Positions 35,311 through 41,010 of a stretch of 41,010 bases of DNA are shown in pieces. The stretch comes from Prevotellaceae bacterium (lineage in GTDB: Bacteria; Bacteroidota; Bacteroidia; Bacteroidales; UBA932). Each line of letters begins with the position of its first letter. The first letter of the stretch is position 1. The stretch covers positions 1-41,010 of the forward strand of contig JAITKF010000010.1 in the NCBI GenBank assembly GCA_031278545.1, read 5' to 3'. A program made the position numbers and the translations under genes. The notes under the pieces were generated by a model. It was not told where the DNA came from, searched no databases, and saw only the letters and a list, made by a program, of their open reading frames with translations.

Positions 35311-35982
35311 CTATCGCAAGTCAATGATTTCGACGCCGGGGTATTTGTGTTTAGGAAATGCAAAGTAGCCGTCGAACGTTTCTACGTCGGGCGTAATGCG
35401 CGTGATGCGGATGGCGTATCGGGCGTTTTTTGCAAAATAGTTGATGGTATGCGGATAGGCGGTGTCAACGTCCAACGTCAGGACGATGGATATATAGGCA
35501 GCCTGCTTGTTTTTCGGAGTAAATTCAATATCGACGAGCGTGTGCCCGTTGTCTTCCCGCCGGTCGCCTTTTTGCTTGTAGCTGAAATCCTTTTGACAAG
35601 ATGTGAGGAAACGCAGGGGATGGTCTGTAATGTCGGCCGATTCTTCGTCGTCCGACACATATTGGATATATACTTCATTGGTTTCCCTGTTGTAAAGCCA
35701 TTTATTGCGCCCGTCGCTGTATATGTCCGACTCGTCGGTGAGCAGCCGGTATTTTGCGCCGCTACAAAGTAACGTTCCTTCGTAATTCCGTAACAGGCCT
35801 TTTACCGGATTCTCAAAGGTCAGGGCGAAGGTCATTTCGAGGCTCGTAGCGCCGTTAATTTTTTCGGTGAATGCCGCCAGCAGTTGTTTAACGTTTTGAG
35901 CCGGCGCCGGTGTCGCGGCTATGTATGTCATGCCAACGGCGCATATTGTTGTCAGCACTCGCCGTATCCGATTTTTCATCAT
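35311..35982 (-). CDS. lolA: Outer-membrane lipoprotein carrier protein LolA-like
   Basis: A 223-aa periplasmic protein with an N-terminal signal peptide ending near APAQ. The LolA fold is visible: LLAAFTEKINGATSLEMTFA at the start of the mature protein, then the paired strands YEGTLLCSGAKYRLLTDESD, KWLYNRETNEVYIQYVSDDE and later PYPHTINYFAKNARYAIRIT-like text. LolA ferries lipoproteins across the periplasm to the outer membrane. The protein ends GVEIIDLR, the normal family end. It lies 45 nt after ftsK on the same strand, an arrangement common in Bacteroidota. ATG 35982 or 35979 are both possible starts. Confidence 0.88.
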   Translation of the reverse strand: MMKNRIRRVLTTICAVGMTYIAATPAPAQNVKQLLAAFTEKINGATSLEMTFALTFENPVKGLLRNYEGTLLCSGAKYRLLTDESDIYSDGRNKWLYNRETNEVYIQYVSDDEESADITDHPLRFLTSCQKDFSYKQKGDRREDNGHTLVDIEFTPKNKQAAYISIVLTLDVDTAYPHTINYFAKNARYAIRITRITPDVETFDGYFAFPKHKYPGVEIIDLR

Positions 35983-36027
35983 TCCTTTTAAGAAAACGGT
36001 ATACATAATAAATGGGTGTTCGGGGTG

Positions 36028-38349
36028 TTATTCGTGCATGGCTTTGAGTTTTTCGTCCAGCGTGTGGAAGTCGGAAATGAGCACTTGCCGTGCCTTGCTG
36101 CCTTCAGAGGGGCCTACGATGCCGGCCGCTTCGAGTTGATCCATCAGGCGTCCCGCGCGGTTGTATCCCAGATTCATTTTCCGCTGGATGAGCGACGTTG
36201 AGCCTTGTTGCGCCTGCACAATGAGGCTGGCCGCTTCGTCGAACAAGGGGTCGCGTGTTCCCAAATCGACTTTGCCACCCCCGCCGTTGCCGTCGTCGCC
36301 GCTATATGCGGGCAACGGGAACGTTTCGCTAAAGCCCTGTTGATGCCCGATGTATTCGCAAATGCGTTCCACTTCGGGCGTATCGACAAAGGCGCATTGT
36401 ACGCGAATCATTTCGCTGCCGGTGGACACCAGCATGTCGCCACGGCCAATGAGTTGATTGGCGCCGGTTGTATCGAGAATCGTCCGCGAATCAATGCCTG
36501 AGATTACACGGAATGCCACACGCGCTGGGAAGTTGGCTTTTATCAGTCCGGTGATAATATTGGTCGTCGGGCGTTGCGTGGCAATCACCAGATGAATGCC
36601 GATAGCCCGCGCTAATTGCGCCAGTCGGGCAATCGGTTCTTCGACTTCCCGGCCGGCGGTCATAATCAGGTCAGCAAATTCGTCTATCACCAGTACGATG
36701 AATGGCAGGTAGCGGTGGCCTCTCAGTGAGTTCAGTTTGCGGTTGACGAATTTGGTATTGTATTCCCGGATGTTTCGTACGCCTGCCAGTTTTAGCAGGT
36801 CGTAACGTTCGTCCATCTCCATACATAGTGATTTCAGGGTGTAGACCACTTTTTGTGTGTCGGTAATGATGGCTTCTTCACTGTCGGGCAGTTTGGCCAG
36901 GAAATGTTTTTCGATTTTGGCATACGGCGACAGTTCTACCTTTTTCGGGTCAACCAGCACGAGTTTCATTTCCGACGGGTGCTTGCGGTAGAGCAGGGAG
37001 GTCAGGATGGCGTTCAGCCCAACGGATTTCCCCTGTCCCGTGGCGCCGGCAATCAGCAGGTGCGGCATCCGGGCCAAGTCGAATACATAATTTTCATTGG
37101 AAATGGTTTTGCCCAGCACCACCGGCAAGTCGAACGGCGCTTCCTGAAATTTCGCCGATTTGATGACCGACAGCATCGACACGGTATCAGGCGTTTCGTT
37201 GGGTACTTCAATCCCTACGGTGCCTTTGCCCGGTATCGGAGCAATAATCCGAATGCCGAATGCTGAAAGGCTTAGTGCAATATCGTCTTCCAGTCGTTTG
37301 ATGGAGGCAATGCGGATGCCGGCTTTGGGAATGATTTCGTACAATGTTACCGTCGGGCCGACGGTAGCAATGATGGTATCAATACCGATATTATAATTAT
37401 TGAGGGTTTTGACGATTTTGTTTTTGTTACGTTCCAGTTCTTCGTCGCTCGGTCGTCCTTTGCCTTTGTGGTCGGCCAGCAAGTCGACTGTCGGCTTTTT
37501 GTAGTTGGACAGTTCGCGCGTCGGGTCGTAGAGTTCCAGTTCGCCTTCGACAAAGGGGGTATCGTCGTCGTCGGTTATATCAATGGCTTCTATCGGTTCG
37601 TCGGGGGCGATACTCGGTTCGTCGGGTTCATCCGCCGGACGGTTAATAATGAGGCCGCCGGAGGGTTCGTCGGACGGTATTTCGAAAAATGCTTCGGAAG
37701 ATGTTTCCATGACCTCCGGCGTGGCTGCCGTTTTGCCAGCCGGTGCGGCTTTTGTTGATTTGCGCAGGCTGAGTGTTTGTAGTATACGGTTCCCGATATT
37801 TGTCAGCCGGCGCATAAACCGCCGGCTGACAAATATGCCCCATGTCAGTGTCAGCAGTAGTAAGAGCAAAAAAGCGCCGGCAAAGCCGATAGATTCAATG
37901 AGCCAGCCGCTCATCAGGTCGCCGGTAATACCGCCCAGTCCTTTCCCGATAAGTCCTTTCAACGAGGTAGTCAAATGGCCAAAGATGAATCCCAGCACTA
38001 CCGAAAACAATACGCAGCCGGTCAGCGTAGCCAGTACGATTTTATAAAAGTGCGCCATCCTGAAGTGCAGCAGTCGCAGTCCCCATGCGCCCAGCATCAC
38101 AGGTACACCGAACGCCGTAATGCCGAAATATTCGCCTATCAGCAGATTTGCCCACCGTTGCCCAATGCTGCCGCCGGTCGGCGAGAGGTGGCCGCTCTGG
38201 TAGGTATCCCATGTAAAGAGGTACGCAATCAACACAATCAGCGTAAACAGTGCAAAGCCGAATAGCACCCACCCGCTCACAAAGCGTAGGCGGTCGTCGC
38301 GCCAGAGGGACGGTTTTGAGGGGGTGTTTTGGGGTCGTTTTTTTGCCAT
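36028..38349 (-). CDS. ftsK: DNA translocase FtsK/SpoIIIE
   Basis: A 773-aa FtsK. The N-terminal domain has four membrane segments (about 25-190) that anchor it at the division site. A short acidic linker (about 200-275) contains DDDDTPFVEGELELYDP. The alpha/beta motor follows, with Walker A AGATGQGKS near 434-442, Walker B FIVLVIDEFADLI and RLAQLARAIGIHLVIATQRP. The C-terminal gamma winged helix (about 700-773) has STSLIQRKMNLGYNRAGRLM and reads KOPS-like DNA polarity. It pumps chromosome ends apart and activates XerCD. It is followed by lolA. Confidence 0.96.
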   Translation of the reverse strand: MAKKRPQNTPSKPSLWRDDRLRFVSGWVLFGFALFTLIVLIAYLFTWDTYQSGHLSPTGGSIGQRWANLLIGEYFGITAFGVPVMLGAWGLRLLHFRMAHFYKIVLATLTGCVLFSVVLGFIFGHLTTSLKGLIGKGLGGITGDLMSGWLIESIGFAGAFLLLLLLTLTWGIFVSRRFMRRLTNIGNRILQTLSLRKSTKAAPAGKTAATPEVMETSSEAFFEIPSDEPSGGLIINRPADEPDEPSIAPDEPIEAIDITDDDDTPFVEGELELYDPTRELSNYKKPTVDLLADHKGKGRPSDEELERNKNKIVKTLNNYNIGIDTIIATVGPTVTLYEIIPKAGIRIASIKRLEDDIALSLSAFGIRIIAPIPGKGTVGIEVPNETPDTVSMLSVIKSAKFQEAPFDLPVVLGKTISNENYVFDLARMPHLLIAGATGQGKSVGLNAILTSLLYRKHPSEMKLVLVDPKKVELSPYAKIEKHFLAKLPDSEEAIITDTQKVVYTLKSLCMEMDERYDLLKLAGVRNIREYNTKFVNRKLNSLRGHRYLPFIVLVIDEFADLIMTAGREVEEPIARLAQLARAIGIHLVIATQRPTTNIITGLIKANFPARVAFRVISGIDSRTILDTTGANQLIGRGDMLVSTGSEMIRVQCAFVDTPEVERICEYIGHQQGFSETFPLPAYSGDDGNGGGGKVDLGTRDPLFDEAASLIVQAQQGSTSLIQRKMNLGYNRAGRLMDQLEAAGIVGPSEGSKARQVLISDFHTLDEKLKAMHE

Positions 38350-38447
38350 ATCTTCAAACTTATTGAGGCCTGAATGGGGTTTGTTTTTTCAGGATGTCGA
38401 AACAGGAATTTCCCGCCTGTTCATCATTGTTTAGTTTACATGTCGGT

Positions 38448-39758
38448 TTATTCGCAAATTCGTTCTATTTTTGCTCCCAGCGCATTCAGGCGCCTGTCAA
38501 TATACTGGTAGCCACGGTCAATTTGGTCGATATGCTGGATATAGCTGTCGCCTTCGGCGCTCATGGCGGCAATCAGCAGGGCGATACCGGCGCGGATGTC
38601 GGGGGAACTCATTCGAGCGGCGCGAAGCGTGAATTGGTGGTTGTGGCCGATAACTGTGGCGCGGTGGGGGTCGCAAAGGATGATTTGTGCGCCCATGTCG
38701 ATGAGTTTGTCGACAAAGAACAGGCGGCTCTCAAACATTTTCTGGTGGATGAGTACTGTTCCTTTGGCTTGTGTGGCGACGACCAAAAAGACGCTGAGCA
38801 GGTCAGGCGTGAGTCCAGGCCATGGCGCGTCGGCAATGGTCATGATAGAGCCGTCGATAAACGATTCGATTTCGTAGTGTTCCTGCGCGGGGATGTAAAT
38901 ATCGTCGCCGCGCTGGAACAGCGCTATGCCAAGTCGGGCAAACTGCGCGGGGATAATTCCCAGATTGTCGTACGAGACATTTTTGATGGTCAGTTCGCTG
39001 CGCGTCATGGCGGCCATGCCGATGAAGCTGCCAACCTCAATCATATCGGGCAAAATCGTGTGGTCGGTGCCGCCGAGGTGGTCGACACCTTCGATAGTCA
39101 GAAGGTTGGAGCCGACGCCGGCAATCTTCGCGCCCATGTAGTTCAGCATCCGGCAGAGTTGCTGTACATAGGGTTCGCAGGCGGCATTATAGATGGTCGT
39201 AATGCCGCGCGCCATGACGGCTGCCATGATGATATTGGCTGTGCCGGTAACCGACGCTTCGTCGAGCAGCATATAGGTTCCTTGCAAGCGCGGCGCTTCG
39301 ACGGTATAAAAATGGTCGTCGGCATTGTAAGAGAAGGTAGCGCCTAAGCGCTGAAATCCGATAAAGTGCGTGTCGAGTCGTCGGCGTCCGATTTTGTCGC
39401 CTCCCGGACGCGGCATGTAGCCGTAGCCAAACCGTGCCAACAGGGGGCCTACGATCATCACCGAGCCGCGCAGGGCGGTGGCTTCTTTTTGAAATTTGTC
39501 GGTTTTCAGGTAGCCCAAATCTACGTCAGAAGCTTGAAAGGTATACGTGTCCCTATCTTGTTTTTCGACGCGGACACCCATGTTTTGCAACAGCGTTATT
39601 AAGTTATTGACGTCTAAAATAGCGGGCAGGTTGCGAATGGTTATTTTTTCGGGTGTAAGGAGCGTTGCGCAAAGTATTTGCAATGCTTCGTTTTTAGCGC
39701 CCTGCGGCACAATTTCGCCGGCCATCCGGCAACTACCTGTTACTTTAAATACCGCCAT
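38448..39758 (-). CDS. murA: UDP-N-acetylglucosamine 1-carboxyvinyltransferase
   Basis: A 436-aa MurA. It adds enolpyruvate from PEP to UDP-GlcNAc, the first committed step of peptidoglycan synthesis. The substrate Lys22 in GAKNEA is present. The loop that normally holds the PEP-binding Cys reads PGGDKIGRRRLDTH, so Asp121 replaces Cys115 of E. coli. The fosfomycin target is therefore missing and intrinsic resistance is predicted. The protein ends with the family's DRGYQYIDRRLNALGAKIER. It forms an operon with the upstream DUF4290 gene, 14 nt away. Confidence 0.95.
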   Translation of the reverse strand: MAVFKVTGSCRMAGEIVPQGAKNEALQILCATLLTPEKITIRNLPAILDVNNLITLLQNMGVRVEKQDRDTYTFQASDVDLGYLKTDKFQKEATALRGSVMIVGPLLARFGYGYMPRPGGDKIGRRRLDTHFIGFQRLGATFSYNADDHFYTVEAPRLQGTYMLLDEASVTGTANIIMAAVMARGITTIYNAACEPYVQQLCRMLNYMGAKIAGVGSNLLTIEGVDHLGGTDHTILPDMIEVGSFIGMAAMTRSELTIKNVSYDNLGIIPAQFARLGIALFQRGDDIYIPAQEHYEIESFIDGSIMTIADAPWPGLTPDLLSVFLVVATQAKGTVLIHQKMFESRLFFVDKLIDMGAQIILCDPHRATVIGHNHQFTLRAARMSSPDIRAGIALLIAAMSAEGDSYIQHIDQIDRGYQYIDRRLNALGAKIERICE

Positions 39759-39772
39759 TTACTTGATAGAAC

Positions 39773-40435
39773 TTATTTCGTTAACGATTGTCTGTTACGG
39801 GGGTCTGTCTTTATTTTTTTGAAATTTTTGTTTTTCCCTTTGTTTTTTCCGGCATTCGTCGGTTGGGAGTGCGGACGGGCGACTTCAGGTTGTACGTTGG
39901 GCAATTTCAACGACGGGTCGACAATAATACGTCCGTTCGACAGCCGTTCGATGTCACGAAAAATAATATGATCGGTTACGGTGTCTTTGTTCCATCCGAT
40001 ATATTGTTTTTTCATGTACAGCGCTATCAAGGCAATCATGGCCTGTTTTTCTTCGTTTTCGGGACGGACGGCAATAACGTTCAACATATTTTCTACACTC
40101 CGTCCGTAGTGCATCACCTTTAGTGGAGATTGCGAATATGGAATCGGTTGCGGTTTTTCTTCAAATGTTTCCGGTACGGGAATGGGATAGGGCGAGTCGA
40201 TGTCAATGTCGAAATTGGCAATCAGGTAGACATGATCCCACAGTTTGTGGCGGAAGTCTGCGGTGTCGCGCAGATGCGGATTGAGGTTGCCCATCACCGC
40301 AATGACGGCCATTATTTGCCGGTTTCGTTCCTCGCGGTCTTCGATGGTTTTTACGTATTGAATCATTTTTTGAATATGACGGCCATATTCGGGAAGCCGT
40401 AACTTCCAGCGCTGTGTGTTGTAATCAAAATTCAT
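39773..40435 (-). CDS. DUF4290 domain protein
   Basis: A 220-aa protein of a family found across Bacteroidota, generally next to murA. It begins MNFDYNTQRWKLRLPEYGR and has RNRQIMAVIAVMGNLNPHLR and FRHKLWDHVYLIANFDIDID, typical of DUF4290. A helical C-terminal part ends in a basic, Asn/Lys-rich tail. There is no signal peptide, so it is cytoplasmic. The function is unknown; the fixed place beside murA suggests a link with cell-wall synthesis or division. Confidence 0.85.
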   Translation of the reverse strand: MNFDYNTQRWKLRLPEYGRHIQKMIQYVKTIEDREERNRQIMAVIAVMGNLNPHLRDTADFRHKLWDHVYLIANFDIDIDSPYPIPVPETFEEKPQPIPYSQSPLKVMHYGRSVENMLNVIAVRPENEEKQAMIALIALYMKKQYIGWNKDTVTDHIIFRDIERLSNGRIIVDPSLKLPNVQPEVARPHSQPTNAGKNKGKNKNFKKIKTDPRNRQSLTK

Positions 40436-40457
40436 TGGATAATCGTTTTATTTGCCG

Positions 40458-40466
40458 GCAAAGGTA
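40458..40466 (-). promoter_or_regulatory. -7 box of the DUF4290-murA operon
   Basis: On the minus strand TACCTTTGC fits TAnnTTTG and lies 22 nt before the DUF4290 start codon. No convincing TTG is seen at -33. The gap onward to 40582 shows no gene. Confidence 0.6.
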
Positions 40467-40582
40467 AGAAAAATTTATGGGATTACGTGCCTGCGGGGTG
40501 CAGGCCATTCCTAAAGCATCACGAATTGTCCGATAGGGATATAGCTTTTCAATTGACTATTGAAAGGGATGAGCATTTGCCG

Positions 40583-41010
40583 TTAACTATTATCTATAAT
40601 CTTCTGTACCTTATCTTTAAAGAAGCCGATAAGGGCGCAAATGTCCGGCAGGGGTATTCCTGCCCGGTGTGCGTTGAGCGCTACGTTTCGCAAACCTTCT
40701 TCCCTGCCTTCTTCCATGCCTTTTTCCACCCCGATGGCTTCACCTTCCGTCCAACCTTCTACCCGACCTTCGATCCCGGCGGTATAGAAGGCATCTCGCT
40801 CACCGCGGCGGCTCTCCAATACACGGTCGTAAGCCTGTTTCTCTTTGTCCGATAACTTGTCGTAATCTAATAACTCCCGTGCTTGTGATAACCCTTTCGC
40901 TTTAAAATCATCCTCAATCTTGTTGTTCTTCAGATAATATATCCATTCGTCGAGCGTGTCTTTGGCGATGTCATCAAAACGTTGGATTTCGAGTATGTAA
41001 TATTCGGGGA
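40583..41010 (-). CDS. Rpn/PDDEXK-type nuclease (transposase-like), C-terminal part
   Basis: An open frame enters at the right edge and ends at 40583. The visible 142 residues start PEYYILEIQRFDDIAKDTL and go on with DEWIYYLKNN and EDDFKAKGLSQARELLDYDK. This is the typical C-terminal half of the Rpn family (PD-(D/E)XK nuclease-like, recombination-promoting). A tail of charged EGREEG-type repeats follows, also typical, and ends VQKIIDNS. The catalytic half lies outside the window. Such genes are often multicopy and mobile. Start and integrity cannot be judged. Confidence 0.8.
   Translation of the reverse strand, partial: PEYYILEIQRFDDIAKDTLDEWIYYLKNNKIEDDFKAKGLSQARELLDYDKLSDKEKQAYDRVLESRRGERDAFYTAGIEGRVEGWTEGEAIGVEKGMEEGREEGLRNVALNAHRAGIPLPDICALIGFFKDKVQKIIDNS

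Noticed and set aside
35123-35368. Plus-strand 81-codon frame opposite the end of lolA
   Set aside because: It has a plausible start but runs into lolA antisense and shows no family; I could not decide between it and the minus-strand extension.
38394-39347. 317-codon plus-strand frame opposite murA
   Set aside because: Shadow of murA; no recognisable motifs.

Overview
The window is a chromosomal segment from a member of the Bacteroidota, most likely order Bacteroidales. The evidence is a SusC/SusD/SusE polysaccharide utilisation locus (PUL), a DUF4290 gene beside murA, a Rho factor with a long disordered insert, tig-clpP-clpX gene order, and repeated promoters of the Bacteroidota form (TTG, 19-21 nt, TAnnTTTG). 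The reading was done by eye; no database search was made.

Layout. (1) 1-368 (+): last part of a 16S rRNA, then tRNA-Ala(TGC) and tRNA-Ile(GAT), then a strong intrinsic terminator. No 23S or 5S follows. (2) 487-8261: rpmH (L34), a permuted NlpC/P60-type lipoprotein, engB, a META-domain lipoprotein, xseA-xseB-amn, an MFS exporter and rho. (3) 8262-10434: a decayed PKD/FISUMP-like surface protein, ung, a structured repeat and tRNA-Leu(TAG). (4) 10498-13810 (+): tig, clpP and clpX, the last two overlapping. (5) 13834-28358: an alpha-mannan or high-mannose glycan PUL. All genes except the regulator are on the minus strand: a three-part ROK kinase/mannose-6-phosphate isomerase fusion, SusC, SusD, SusE, a GH76 endo-mannanase, a GH92 mannosidase and an FHS sugar permease, with a divergent GntR/UTRA regulator. 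(6) 28375-34877: a small relic of a second PUL copy, then a sigma-54 promoter with tandem upstream repeats, a LolD/MacB-type ATPase, an inverted AraC-like gene with twin palindromes behind its promoter, and two large FtsX/MacB-type permeases. (7) 35131-40435 (-): lolA with an in-frame open extension, ftsK, murA and a DUF4290 gene. (8) 40583-41010: C-terminal part of an Rpn/PDDEXK-type nuclease gene that runs off the window.

Working together, the PUL would cut mannan at the cell surface (GH76 and the SusC/D/E complex), trim it in the periplasm (GH92), import mannose (FHS permease) and convert it to fructose-6-phosphate with one fused enzyme, under GntR control at a divergent promoter carrying direct repeats. 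The ABC set appears to be switched by two systems: sigma-54 for the ATPase, and possibly the AraC-like protein for the rest.

The observations most worth a second look are the 16S-tRNA-tRNA-terminator unit without 23S, the fossil direct duplication at the two edges of the PUL, the sigma-54 promoter with its repeats, and the three-part kinase/isomerase fusion.
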